A model generated the notes under the pieces. That model ran no database searches and was not told where the DNA came from. It saw only the letters and a list, made by a program, of their open reading frames with translations. Below are positions 1-10,200 of a DNA stretch of 64,000 nt, in pieces (positions within the stretch are counted from its first letter, which is position 1; every line of letters starts with the position of its first letter). A program made the position numbers and the translations under genes. Source of the stretch: Isosphaera pallida ATCC 43644 (lineage in GTDB: Bacteria; Planctomycetota; Planctomycetia; Isosphaerales; Isosphaeraceae); the NCBI RefSeq assembly GCF_000186345.1, contig NC_014962.1, forward strand, positions 4,554,450 through 4,618,449, written 5' to 3'.

Positions 1-176
1 AACCCGAACAAGTTCAGGGCAGCGTCGATCAGGTTGCGATGCTGTCCGGTCACGCCAAGAGCTGCTTTGGCCTCTGCAGAACGCTCGGCGAACGCCATTA
101 GCACTGGCGCGAGTTTGATCACCTCGGGCCGAGTTCCGGCAACCGCTAGAAACTGTGCCGGGTAGGACGTGGTCAT
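1..176 (-). CDS. wecB: UDP-N-acetylglucosamine 2-epimerase, N-terminal part (runs off left edge)
   Basis: Only about the first 58 codons are in the window. The translation begins MTTSYPAQFLAVAGTRPEV, continues IKLAPV and has GQHRNLID followed by ALNLFG. The GTRPExIKLAP and GQHxxLID blocks are the N-terminal signature of the non-hydrolysing UDP-GlcNAc 2-epimerase (WecB/MnaA), which supplies UDP-ManNAc for surface polysaccharides. The ATG overlaps the TGA of the upstream ABC ATPase gene as ATGA, so the two are probably translationally coupled. It is the most distal visible gene of the polysaccharide cluster. The rest of the protein, including most catalytic residues, lies outside, so activity cannot be judged. 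Confidence 0.85.
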   Translation of the reverse strand, partial: MTTSYPAQFLAVAGTRPEVIKLAPVLMAFAERSAEAKAALGVTGQHRNLIDAALNLFG

Positions 177-1549
177 GTCGCGGACTCCGACGGTCGGGGA
201 CGGGTTTCCTCCAAGTGATTGTCGGAATGAAAACTGTGACGATCAAACCGAGTGAAAGGATTGAGATTGGAGCCGACCTTAGGTTCAGTCGCGTCCAGAA
301 CTCCGCCGGTCCAGGGGAAGATCGGCACCAACGCACCTTCGCGTCCGTCGTCGCCACCCCTTCGAAACCGCACGCAACCCACCTGGGTCACCTCGAAACC
401 AAAAACGTCGATATGACGATCGAGATGTTCCTTGCAAAGGCGTTCAATCGACACGCTGACCGTGTAGGACCCTGGCGGGAAAAGATGGGCCGGGATGTGG
501 CACCGCGAGACTCCAACCCCGGTCGGGGAAGGTCGTGGAGGCGGATTGCCCGTATCGCTGTCGTAGCTGGAGAACAAGGCGACTCCGCTGGGGTTGCGGA
601 CACGCACCCCCACATCGAAGGAGACCGTAGGATGGAGAATTTCATAGCATATTTCAATTTTCAAAGATTCCTGGCAGTGGATGGTTCCGGTTGGAGACCC
701 CTCCGAGTCGAGAATCCGCGCGCCGAGGATTCGGACTTCCGAATGATGGTGCGGGTCAAGTTCGGCTTGCCAGGTTCCTTGCTGGGTGGCAGCGTCGGAG
801 AGATACTCCGCGATCACCGCCTCGGTAGGACCGATCATGCGTAAGCGTCCCTGATGGAGCAGGAGCGACTTAGGGCACATATCCCGCACCAGACTTAGGT
901 TGTGGGAGACAAACAGTACGGTCCGGCCGCTTCGGGCGACGTTGGCCATCACGTCGAGGCATTTTTTTTGGAAAGCGGTGTCGCCCACCGCCAGCACCTC
1001 GTCAACTAAGAGGATTTCCGGATCGAGATGCGCAGCGACCGCGAAAGCCAGACGGACGTACATGCCGCTTGAGTAGCGTTTGACCGGCATGTCCAGAAAC
1101 TTCTCCACCTCGGCGAAGGCGACGATTTTATCGAACCGCGCTGCGACTTCTCGGCGGGTCATTCCTAGAATGACTCCATTGAGAAAAATGTTCTCACGGC
1201 CAGTCAGTTCCGGATGGAACCCGGTGCCGACTTCGAGAAGACTGCCAACTCGTCCCCGGTATCGAATTCGCCCCGTAGTGGGCTGAGTGATTCGTGAAAG
1301 AATCTTGAGAAGAGTGCTTTTTCCCGCGCCGTTGCGGCCGATGATCCCGAAGACCTCGCCTGAATCGACCTGGAAACTAACCTCCCGCAGCGCCCAGAAC
1401 TCCTGAGACGGTGGCGATTTCAGCAGCGCGGCGGGGCGAGTGAAAGCGAGCCCGAGGGTTTCGCGAAGCGTGCGATAGTTGTAATAGGTTCGAGGTCCGC
1501 CTTCCAGAGGAACGCGGTATTTCTTCCCAACCTTCTCGACAACGATCAT
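173..1549 (-). CDS. wzt: ABC transporter ATP-binding protein for polysaccharide export (Wzt type)
   Basis: The 458-residue protein is the cytoplasmic ATPase that powers export of a lipid-linked polysaccharide with the neighbouring Wzm permease. Walker A is GRNGAGKST near residue 75, the signature is SSGMYVRLAFA, Walker B is ILLVDEVLAVGD and the switch histidine is in VLFVSHN. The short FHPELTGRENIFLNG segment is typical of the teichoic-acid/O-antigen exporter subfamily. About 170 residues after the ATPase form a Wzt-C-like beta domain, which in known systems reads the chain terminus. I start at the ATG giving MIVVEKVGKKYRV; an in-frame extension upstream to 1690 has no family resemblance. The stop overlaps the wecB start. 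Confidence 0.92.
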   Translation of the reverse strand: MIVVEKVGKKYRVPLEGGPRTYYNYRTLRETLGLAFTRPAALLKSPPSQEFWALREVSFQVDSGEVFGIIGRNGAGKSTLLKILSRITQPTTGRIRYRGRVGSLLEVGTGFHPELTGRENIFLNGVILGMTRREVAARFDKIVAFAEVEKFLDMPVKRYSSGMYVRLAFAVAAHLDPEILLVDEVLAVGDTAFQKKCLDVMANVARSGRTVLFVSHNLSLVRDMCPKSLLLHQGRLRMIGPTEAVIAEYLSDAATQQGTWQAELDPHHHSEVRILGARILDSEGSPTGTIHCQESLKIEICYEILHPTVSFDVGVRVRNPSGVALFSSYDSDTGNPPPRPSPTGVGVSRCHIPAHLFPPGSYTVSVSIERLCKEHLDRHIDVFGFEVTQVGCVRFRRGGDDGREGALVPIFPWTGGVLDATEPKVGSNLNPFTRFDRHSFHSDNHLEETRPRPSESAT

Positions 1550-1580
1550 TCTTCTAGACTCGGGGATGAAGTAAAAAGGA

Positions 1581-1620
1581 GTGAGGTGGCGAGATGGAAG
1601 GTGTGAGGTGGCGAGATGGA
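1581..1620. repeat. Two-copy 18-bp direct repeat between wzm and wzt
   Basis: GTGAGGTGGCGAGATGGA occurs at 1581-1598 and again at 1603-1620, separated by 4 bases. It sits in the 189-bp gap between the stop of wzm and the start of wzt, in the transcribed leader of wzt. It may be a local slippage duplication; no function is evident. Confidence 0.8.
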
Positions 1621-1738
1621 TTCGTAGGTGCGCGACGAACCATCTCAATTCAATGGAATTGGTTCCAGAGACCTCTCTTCCCAGGAACAACGGCGATTAA
1701 GGCGGGTTTGTGTCGCCCAAGTCGTCTTGGATTTGAAC

Positions 1739-2626
1739 TTAGATCACGTCAGCGAACTGTCGTTCAAAACGGCGAAAGAACCAGACACCCGAGGCGAAGA
1801 CCAAACCTGAGACGAGCGTGGCCAAGATCAATTCCTTCTTAGCGATCGGCAAACCGAAGAGGAGGCCGCGAAATCCTTGAAGCAGCGGCGTCATGGGGTT
1901 GGCCAGCCAGAAGAGGTAGGGCAGCCCAGAGTCGGGCGGTTTCTGCATGTAGAGGGTGGGCGTCGAGAACATCCAGATTTGAAGGAGGAACGGCACAACG
2001 TAGCGGGCGTCGCGGTACATCACGTTAAGCGTGGCCAACCATAGGCCAATTCCCATCGCCAGGGCAAGTTCGACCGCCAGTAGCCCAAGGCACAGGGGAG
2101 CGGTCCACGCGGGGAGAGCGGTGGCTCGACCAAAGACGAATCCGTGATACAAACCCATAACGAAAACAAGACTGATCCCTACGAGGAAATCCACAATCGC
2201 TGGTCCCGCGGAGGCTAGAGGGATCGCCAACCGGGGGAAGTAAACTTTGGTGATCAAACGCTCAGAACCCACGACGCTGTTGGAGGCGGCCGTCACTGTG
2301 GTGGCGAACATCATCCACGGCAAAAGACCCGTGAGGGTGAATAATGAGTAGGGCAACGGTCCCTCGCTCAATCCGGCCAAACGACCGAAAAAAATGGTGA
2401 ACACGACCATCATCAACAAAGGTTGCAGGATTGCCCAGGCGGCTCCCAGCACGGTTTGTTTATAGCGAACTTGAATGTCACGCCAGGCCAGCAAGATCAC
2501 CAATTCGCGCGCGTTCCACAATTCGCCAAGGTTGAGACCCTGTTTTCGATCACCGCCCTCAATTAGGGTTTCCGGGAGGTGATGCGGTGGAGCGTCCGAA
2601 GAGGTCGACAGGCTAAGCGCGTTCAT
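1739..2626 (-). CDS. wzm: ABC-2 type polysaccharide export permease (Wzm type)
   Basis: This is a 295-residue inner-membrane permease, the usual length for Wzm/TagG. After a cytoplasmic start come the conserved WNARELVILLAWRDIQVRYK segment and the helix starting TVLGAAWAILQPLLMMVVF, both diagnostic of the ABC-2 polysaccharide permeases; about five more hydrophobic segments follow. The ATG at 2626 (MNALSLSTSS) overlaps the TGA of the upstream O-antigen ligase gene as ATGA. A longer reading frame up to 2956 overlaps that gene and is not needed. With Wzt it should form the channel that moves the finished polysaccharide across the inner membrane. Confidence 0.92.
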   Translation of the reverse strand: MNALSLSTSSDAPPHHLPETLIEGGDRKQGLNLGELWNARELVILLAWRDIQVRYKQTVLGAAWAILQPLLMMVVFTIFFGRLAGLSEGPLPYSLFTLTGLLPWMMFATTVTAASNSVVGSERLITKVYFPRLAIPLASAGPAIVDFLVGISLVFVMGLYHGFVFGRATALPAWTAPLCLGLLAVELALAMGIGLWLATLNVMYRDARYVVPFLLQIWMFSTPTLYMQKPPDSGLPYLFWLANPMTPLLQGFRGLLFGLPIAKKELILATLVSGLVFASGVWFFRRFERQFADVI

Positions 2627-3933
2627 ATGTTGACTCCGTAGAAGTATCGCAGCATCACGTAGTGAAACACAATGACACCCAGACCGCAAGCCAGTGCAAA
2701 CCCAAGAGTGCGGAAGCTGAACCCCGGCAGCGGTTCGTTTGGTTCTCGTTCGGCCACTCTGATGAACGATGTGCCCAAGCCCAGCAGAAGATAGGTCTGG
2801 AGAACCTCGGCCCGCGAAAGCGAGAGAATCCCGAAGTTGAATCCCGCCAACGCTCCACCCAGGAAAAGGTAGAGGCGAGCCATTTCGGGCTGCGTGAACC
2901 GGTAAAGAGGCGGACGGACTTTGAGGAACTGGACTAAAGGGAACAGAACGAAGCAAGAGAACAACGAGCCGCCGAAAAACCCAAGTTCAGCCATCGACTG
3001 CATGTAGGTGTTGTGCGCCACCAGACCATGCAACCATTCCGAGATCTGACCATAACCTAGACCAAAAACTGGATAAGTCTTCACATAGTAGTAGCATTCC
3101 CCCACCATTTCAATCCGCTGCGTGGCGGTTGTGCTGCTTAGGGAAAGATTGGTTTGACGACCGCCGAGACCTACGAAGATAATAGGGAGAATCAATGCCA
3201 GTGGGAGCAGCGAACGACGAACCCCAAACCTCAAGAACAATGCCGAAGCGATCGACGCCAACAACCCGACGAATGCCCCACGCGACTCTGTAAGGGAAAA
3301 GGCCCAGGTGTTGATACCCAAGGGAATCAGCCAGAAGACCCGACCTATACCCAACCGACGATCGAGCAGTCGGTCGAAGTTAAACATCGAGACCATGACC
3401 AAAAAGACAGCGAAATCATTAGGGTCGGCCAGGGTTCCATGTCCGGCAAGCCGTAAGGTCGTACCTGTGGGAGATTCAGGATTCGTTTCCCGAGCGTGGG
3501 TAAAAACACCAAAATAGAAATCATTGAAATAATCGTATAGAGCCAATCCGGAAATGACCATCGCCAAGATTGGAATCCACTTGCAAACGATCAAGATTCG
3601 CTTAGGCGTGTCTACAATAGCCAACGTGAACAGGAAGAAACTGACTGGTTTGTAAAACGTGGTGACCGCGTCGTAGGCGAGTTGAAAGTTTACCCGCCCC
3701 GGAGCTAAAAGGGAAAACGGAATCGCTACCAACCAAACCAGGAAAAGGAGAGGAATCGTTGGAATCGCTTGAAAATTCCGAGTAGAAAACAATGCCGCGA
3801 CCTTGGAAAATGAAAAGAGCAGCGTGAGAATTGAGGAGATCCAAAAAAGTGGAATGCCGTCCAAAATTTGGAAAAAATCACTAGGCCGGAGGAATAATAA
3901 GATAACTAGCCACAGATAGCAAAGGAAATCCAC
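2623..3933 (-). CDS. O-antigen ligase/polymerase family membrane protein
   Basis: A 436-residue polytopic membrane protein with about ten or more hydrophobic segments. It contains the segment SLTESRGAFVGLLASIASAL, typical of the Wzy_C/WaaL (O-antigen ligase) family, and a large loop with a conserved-looking GLGYGQISEWL region. Such proteins either polymerise repeat units or ligate finished glycans to a carrier, and sequence alone does not separate the two. I start at GTG 3933 because GAGGT lies about 7 bases upstream; a TTG at 3951 is the alternative. It lies between the wzc gene (151-bp gap) and wzm (ATGA overlap). Confidence 0.82.
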   Translation of the reverse strand: MDFLCYLWLVILLFLRPSDFFQILDGIPLFWISSILTLLFSFSKVAALFSTRNFQAIPTIPLLFLVWLVAIPFSLLAPGRVNFQLAYDAVTTFYKPVSFFLFTLAIVDTPKRILIVCKWIPILAMVISGLALYDYFNDFYFGVFTHARETNPESPTGTTLRLAGHGTLADPNDFAVFLVMVSMFNFDRLLDRRLGIGRVFWLIPLGINTWAFSLTESRGAFVGLLASIASALFLRFGVRRSLLPLALILPIIFVGLGGRQTNLSLSSTTATQRIEMVGECYYYVKTYPVFGLGYGQISEWLHGLVAHNTYMQSMAELGFFGGSLFSCFVLFPLVQFLKVRPPLYRFTQPEMARLYLFLGGALAGFNFGILSLSRAEVLQTYLLLGLGTSFIRVAEREPNEPLPGFSFRTLGFALACGLGVIVFHYVMLRYFYGVNI

Positions 3934-4084
3934 GTGTTGACCTCGCAGCAAATGTATGGCGCGGCCTTACTCTTCTGAAACGAATTGCCGAATCGCCACG
4001 CTGCGAGTCTCAAACCAGGAAACCACGATGTGACAATCGGCAGTTCGCTCCATAGGCTGTCAAACATCCTCAACTCGCTTCGTT

Positions 4085-6529
4085 TCACGCCGCTCCGTCT
4101 TCGGAAGCACGCTGGTGTTGATAGTAATAGGTGTAGCCATAGGAATAATAACCGTAGGGGTCGTAGCCGTAACGCTTCGGAGAGGTAGCGGCGGTCACGA
4201 CTGTGCCCAGCACGGGAATTCCGAAGCGGTGCAGTCGTTCGTAGGCGTCGTACACCCGATCGCGGCGGCTCTGATTCCGCATCACCACAAATAACGCAGC
4301 GTCAACAGCGCGGCCTACCAAAAGGGTGTCGGAAACTGGCAGCACGGGAGCCGAGTCGATAATAATGAAGTCGAACACCCCGCGCGCCTGCTCAATTAGT
4401 CCGGCCAGCAGGTTGTGGTTGAGCAGTTCGATCGTCTGCGGATCCCCTTCCCCGGCCGCCAACGTGGAGAGCAGGTTGAAGGAGGTGGTTTGAATCGCCG
4501 ACCACAAGTCGATTTCGTTGCGGAAAATCTCAGCCAGGCCTGGCGATTTCTGGGTGCCAAACAGCTGGTGCGACATCGGCCGTCGGAAGTCGCAATCCAC
4601 CAGCAGGGTGCGGTGGCCGCAACTGGCCATGCTCACCGCCAGGTAGGAACTCAAGGTCGTTTTCCCCTCGCGCGGCATCGAACTGGTAACCAGCAGCACC
4701 CTGGGAGGGGTCGGCATGTTGGCGTGCAGCACATGCGAGCGGATTTCATTGATCGACTCGCGCAGCATCCCCTCCCAAACCACCTGACGATCGTTCGGTT
4801 TGGAAATGGAGCGGCTCGAATTGGTTTGGCGAGGTAGAGTTGGGATCGCGCCGATGACGTTCATGCCCATCGACGCCCCCAAAACATTCAGATTGTCCAC
4901 CCGGTTGGAATAAAACTCCAGAAGTGCGATCCCCACCAACGAGGCGAAAAACACCCCCGCCCCGATCATGCCCGAAAGTTTGAGACGCTTGGTGGGATCA
5001 CCCACTATTCGCACCGCGTCGGCCGGGTTGATGAGCGTGATCCGTGGGGGAGCGTCGAGTTCCACCCGCATTTCTTCGATCCGATTGCTGAGGAGCTCGG
5101 AGATTCGATCGGCGGTGTTCAGCTCCTCCTTGATCTGCTCGATTTTGAAACTGTTGCTGTTGTGCGTGACCAGTAACCGGGTTTGTTGCTGGAGATCCTG
5201 CTGGAGCAACTCTGCCCACTCATAGTCTTCACGCAGGGATCGTTCGATTTGCTCAAGGGTGGCGTTGGCGAATAGGTCGTTTGGCGTCGCCGATCTGGGG
5301 GAGGAGGACAATCGATTGCCCAAACGACTGGCTTCCAGGTCTCGACGGATGGCCTCGCGGGCTTCGTTCTGGAGCCGAAGGAAGTCGATTTCACGATATC
5401 GGAGTTCCGTTTCAAGCTTCTTATAGGAAGGGTCTTGAGTATTGCGGAACTTCTTCATCGAGTCTTTGATCGTTTGCAGACGGACCTGCGCCGTGAGGAG
5501 GTTACGGTCGCGCTGCAGGTACTCCTCCACGAGGTCGTCGATCTCGCGTGAATCTAGCCGACCCGGCGACGTCGCGGCGGGAGATCGAGAGGCCGCGTTG
5601 GAGTCGGACTTGCCCTCCGCATCGCGCCTTGGGGTCAAACCCGTCCCAGTACGGTTGGTCCGCTGTTCCTCAAGCAAAATTTGGCGACGAATCTCGGCGA
5701 GCCGGATGCGTTGATTCACCTCCTCCAAAAGTTGTTCCAATCGCGCCACCTTGTTCTGGTGGAATTGGTATCGCATTTCCAGAATGATGGGATCCCCCGA
5801 ACCATACTGTTCGGCCAGCTTTTGCAGCTCCTTGCGCTTGGTGTTGAGCGACTCGTTGAACTTAACGTAGGAATCGCGCAGCTGGCTAAACTCATCCATC
5901 TTGCGGTCCATCTCCAGCACGTTGGCGAACCGCAGATAGCTGTTGACTAGGGTGTTGGTCAGGGTCGAGGCTTCCTCCGGATATGGAGTCGGAATCGACA
6001 CCATCATCAAATCGCCAGCGAAAGAGGACTGGATGTTGGCGCTCAACCAATTAAACCGCTCGTTCTCGTTGAGGTCTTCAAGCGTCTTTAGACCTTTGTA
6101 CTTCTCGTCCTTGAGCGCGTCCTCCACGACGATCGGACTACGCAGTAATTGCGATTGGGTTCTCATATAGGCGTGGGCGTCCCCCATAGAGACGCCGTTG
6201 TTGAACACGATCGACCTGCCGAAGAGGGCCAGTTGCAGGGTGGCTTCCGAGCTGTAGCGTTCCTTGATGACCAACGGATAGGCCACCACCATCGCCAACA
6301 CCGCCGTGAGTGGGGCCACGATCGCCGCCATCAACCAACGCCTTCTGAGAGCGCGAAGCAGATCACCTAGTTCCAGGGTGGTGGCGAGGGCTTCCTCCCT
6401 GGGCGGCAAGGCCGGCTTCGCTGGGCGTGCGTCCACGGCCACACGGGTCATCGCCGTGCCGGGACGGGGTGACGAGGGGTGCGAGTCACGCGGCGGGGCG
6501 GAGACGGGATCGGTGGGGTTCATGGCCAT
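4085..6529 (-). CDS. Polysaccharide co-polymerase with bacterial tyrosine kinase domain (Wzc type)
   Basis: About 814 residues. An N-terminal proline-rich cytoplasmic stretch precedes a transmembrane segment near residues 63-88. A long periplasmic Wzz/GumC region rich in coiled coil follows, then a second membrane segment near 525. The cytoplasmic BY-kinase domain has Walker A MPREGKTTL (about 615-625), Walker A' LLVDCDFRRP (about 645) and Walker B FIIIDSAPVLP (about 720). The C-terminus carries ten tyrosines within about 20 residues, the autophosphorylation cluster of these kinases. In known systems its phosphorylation cycle controls chain length and export. MDVQ at 6568, ATG 6529 or ATG 6523 could each be the start, and none has a clear Shine-Dalgarno sequence. 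It is the first gene of the cluster. Confidence 0.92.
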   Translation of the reverse strand: MAMNPTDPVSAPPRDSHPSSPRPGTAMTRVAVDARPAKPALPPREEALATTLELGDLLRALRRRWLMAAIVAPLTAVLAMVVAYPLVIKERYSSEATLQLALFGRSIVFNNGVSMGDAHAYMRTQSQLLRSPIVVEDALKDEKYKGLKTLEDLNENERFNWLSANIQSSFAGDLMMVSIPTPYPEEASTLTNTLVNSYLRFANVLEMDRKMDEFSQLRDSYVKFNESLNTKRKELQKLAEQYGSGDPIILEMRYQFHQNKVARLEQLLEEVNQRIRLAEIRRQILLEEQRTNRTGTGLTPRRDAEGKSDSNAASRSPAATSPGRLDSREIDDLVEEYLQRDRNLLTAQVRLQTIKDSMKKFRNTQDPSYKKLETELRYREIDFLRLQNEAREAIRRDLEASRLGNRLSSSPRSATPNDLFANATLEQIERSLREDYEWAELLQQDLQQQTRLLVTHNSNSFKIEQIKEELNTADRISELLSNRIEEMRVELDAPPRITLINPADAVRIVGDPTKRLKLSGMIGAGVFFASLVGIALLEFYSNRVDNLNVLGASMGMNVIGAIPTLPRQTNSSRSISKPNDRQVVWEGMLRESINEIRSHVLHANMPTPPRVLLVTSSMPREGKTTLSSYLAVSMASCGHRTLLVDCDFRRPMSHQLFGTQKSPGLAEIFRNEIDLWSAIQTTSFNLLSTLAAGEGDPQTIELLNHNLLAGLIEQARGVFDFIIIDSAPVLPVSDTLLVGRAVDAALFVVMRNQSRRDRVYDAYERLHRFGIPVLGTVVTAATSPKRYGYDPYGYYSYGYTYYYQHQRASEDGAA

Positions 6530-7232
6530 CCATTGTGGGTGACAAGGACCAGGAACTTGGACGTCCAATCGACCTCATTCCAGAACGGTCACTGCCGGGC
6601 GTGGTGTCGCGCCATCCAGAAAACTCATGCGCGCGGCTCCACTCCCATCATACCTACGGTCGCTGCCGGGCGTGGTGTCGCGCCATCCAGAAAACTCATG
6701 CGCGCGGCTCTCTCCCTGAAATCATAGCGAACTCGCAAGGCGAATGGAAAGCCGATTTCGTCACGCCGGGTCACATCCTTCTGGAAAATCGACGATCTTG
6801 GCCCCTGCGATCGTTAAACAAACTCCACAACCCCCACTCACCTCACCCCCCAAAGTCACAGAATCGTAAGAATAGCAAGAATAGGAAGAAAAGCGGCTTT
6901 GGTATATCTGGAAAAAGTGAGCCGTCGGGGAGACTTGGCTACGATTGCGTGTATAGTTCAGGTGATCCCCGGTCGGAGTGTCGCCATAGTGCCGGGTGTC
7001 CCTCGACCTCGAAAGCCGATGATTTCCGATTCGTTGATCCATTGCGAATCGTTGCGAGGGCGGAGCGGCTTGTGGCCTACTGATACGGCACAGAGCCGCT
7101 GGATTGGGTGTCCTTTTGATCCTCGCTCCATGAATAAACATGAGGATCATTCTTCGACTTCGGTTTGTCTTCGGAGCTTCGTCTCGCCCTCCTGCACGCT
7201 GGGAGCGGTCGGTGTTTGGAGAACCCCTCACG
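6530..7232. other. Intergenic region between divergent wzc and the Calx-beta gene
   Basis: This 700-bp stretch separates two divergent genes and should hold both promoters. It contains a two-copy 54-bp direct repeat (listed separately) and a purine-rich run around 6861-6896 with AAGAATAG units. Reading frames across it show no family resemblance or clear ribosome-binding sites, so I see no protein gene. Confidence 0.6.
6586..6710. repeat. 54-bp direct repeat, two copies, 71-bp period
   Basis: The 54-bp copies at 6586-6639 and 6657-6710 differ at one position (CGGTCACTGCC versus CGGTCGCTGCC) and share the core GTGGTGTCGCGCCATCCAG. The 17-bp spacer differs from the sequence after the second copy, so the duplicated unit is well bounded. 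They lie 57-181 bp upstream of the wzc start, where an operator or transcript leader would be. Confidence 0.9.
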
Positions 7233-10200
7233 ATGAATCTGCTTCCTTTCTCGCAGGGTCCCGCGCGGGATCGGCGCGCCGCGGTCCGTCGTCGCGTCAA
7301 GATCAAAAGCCCGCTGGTGGGTCGTCTGGACGCCCTTGAAGCGCGTCAGTTGTTGGCCCAGCTGCCCGTCATCACTCCGGTCACTCCTCAGCAGATCGAC
7401 GCGGTGGTGGGAACCCCCACTAACCTCAGCACGCCGCCGGATACCGTGGTGGCACAGTTCCAGTTTCAGGGATTGTTCGACGCTTCCGGCTTGATCGCCG
7501 AGGTCGGTTTTGGCGACGGCACCACCACCACCTTTGGAGACCTCACCTCCCAGGTGCAGATTCTGCCCGCGCCCTTGCCGGTCCAAACTCCGTTCACCCT
7601 GTCCGCCTTCGATCCTCAGCCGGGTCCCAACGACGGATTCGGAATCCAACCTGGCAATCCCTTCCTGCCTCCCCCGCCGGGAGCCGATTTGGACTTCATT
7701 CAAGAGCAGGCTCCGCTCTCCGCGACTGTCTCCGGGGTATTTAGTTTTAGCTCGACCACTTCCCAGTTCCTGCCAATCGCCGGGTTTGACACCAGCTTGC
7801 TTACGGGACGATTGCTCGGCAGCACCGCGGCCAACCAACCGTTCGTCACTCTGGGTGCCAACGCGGTGAGCCGCACTCGTGGCATCGTGAACTTCGACCT
7901 GACCTCCAACCGGGTCGTGCAAAACCTGCCAGGCGAGGATTTCGTCATCTTCGAGCTGGCCAGCCCCGAGCCGATCGCCGTACGGGTCACCTTCCTGGAC
8001 GCCAACAATACGCTTCAAACCACCAACTTCTTCTACACCCCGTTCCGGCCTTACCAGTACAACAGCGCACCTGGCTTGTCTGCCACCCCGATCACTACGA
8101 ACCGCACCAATGCCGCCTCCTTCGACTTCAGCGATCTAGGCGTGCCAGCCAATGCATTCGTCACCAACGTCGAAGTCATCAATCTCTATGTAGAGGATCG
8201 ATCTAATGGCATCCTTGGCGACGCAGTTCCCAATACCTTCGATCCGCTCAACCCAACCGTGGTGCCTGTGACGCTGCTTGGTCCAGGCGATCCGTTGCCT
8301 CCCGGCACGATCCGCCTGCCTCAGCCGCCGGGCTTTTCGCCGACCCCCTCCGTAAGTGGTCCTGATATCCAGTTCGCTGCGCCTTTGGCCCGTCCAGGCG
8401 TGATTCCTCAGCAAGTGCGCACCCAAGTAACCGTCACCGCGCCCCACACCTTCAACACCTCCGGGACATTCGCTGGTTTGGTCAATGTGCGTGACTTCAA
8501 CGGCAACGAGGCACTCCTTCCCTTCACCTCGGTGGTGGACAACCTGCCGTTGACTCTTGGAGTCCCGGTCGTCAACCCGATCCAAACCGGTCAAGCAGTC
8601 GCCTTCCCCGGCAATGTGATTGCGACCGCCGCCAACCCGACCAATTCGCCTCTGCCAGTACCGGGCTTCTACCGCGCCGTGGTCGATTGGGGCGACGGCA
8701 CTCCGACCACCGAGGCGGCCGTTCTCGACATCGGCAACAACGGTGTTTTGGATATCGTCATCCCACCGCACGTTTACGATCGTCCGGGTCTCTTCGACAT
8801 CCGGGTGAGCCTCTTCACCGCCGATGGCGTACGGATCGACACCGGAACCACTCGGATCAATGTCGAGGGCGACCCGATTGTTCCTCCCGGTCAGCAGGTG
8901 GTCGCCGGTCCTCAGATCGCCATCAACGACGTGGTGGAGAACGAGGGCAACGGGACGATCACCTTCACGGTGACCCGCACCGGCACCGTCGATCAGCTCA
9001 ACCAATTCACCCGGGTTGACTTCACCACGGCCCAACTGCCCAACTTCATCCCGGCGGCCACCGCGGGCGTGGACTTCGTCTCCGACAGCGGCACCGGCCC
9101 GGGCGGCGTCATTGCGGGTCAGATTTTGTTTAGACCCGGTGAGACGCAGGCCACGATCCGCTTCACTCTGATCGACGACACCATCTACGAGTTCGACGAA
9201 TCGTTCGCGGTTCGTCTCTCGCAAGCAGTCAACGGCACGTTGAACATGAATGGGATGTTTGTGCCCGCCACCGAGGCGGTCATCACCCGTGGTGAGGGCA
9301 TCGGCACGATCGTGGACAACGACGATGCGCCGGTCATCAGCGTCGAAGGTGCTCGGGCGGTCGAGGGGTTGGATGCCGGGTTGGTCTTCCGCGTCTTCTT
9401 GCCTGAGAACTTCCAGGCCGAGCGTCCGGTCTCGGTCAACTACTTCACCACCAACGGCACCGCTCAAGCCGGTCTGGACTATGTTCCGGCCTTCGGAACC
9501 CTGGTGTTTGCCCCCGGTGAAACCGAGAAGTTCGTGTTCGTCGAAGTGATCGACGACGGCGTGCCCGCCGGCGCTGCTGGTGAACTTGCTCAGGAGAACC
9601 TCTTCCTCAATCTGGTCAGCCCTGGCGGCGGCGCGACCATTGGTGTGCCCCGAGCGGAAGGGGTGATCCTCGACCGGGTTGTCACCACGCCTCCGACCGT
9701 GAGCATCTCCGACGCCCAGGTGATCGAGGGCGGCGTGCTGGAGTTCACCATCCAATTGTCTCATCCGGCGCTCGTGCCAGTCGAAGTGAGCCTGGCCACT
9801 TTCGAGGGCTTCGGCCAACATCCAGCGACCGCCGGCACCGACTTCCTTTCCACTACCCAGACGATTCGTTTCGACCCGGGAACCACAACAGCGGTCTTCC
9901 GGGTGCAAACGCGGCAAGACACGATTTACGAGTTCGACGAAACCCTGGCGGTGCGGATCACCAACCTGATCGGTGCGGTTCCCGGCCGTGACCAAGCGCT
10001 GGGCACGATCGTGGACGACGACCCAGCTCCCGAGATCTCGGTGGCCGACGCCCAGGCCTTCGAGCGGGTAGACAGCGGGCTGGTCTTCCGCGTCTTCCTG
10101 CCCGAAAACTTCCAGGCCGAACGCCCGGTTTCAGTCAATTTCTTCACTGAGGACGGCACAGCGCTGGCCGGTCTGGACTATCAGGCGGTCGCCGGAACCC

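Noticed and set aside
6427-7083. 218-codon plus-strand frame upstream of the Calx-beta gene
   Set aside because: It overlaps the start of wzc and the duplicated 54-bp unit, has no ribosome site and no recognisable protein features.
8136-9995. 619-codon open frame on the minus strand
   Set aside because: It lies wholly antisense to the Calx-beta gene and is rich in His, Asp, Gly and Arg. It is the expected shadow of GC-rich codons and shows no family motifs.
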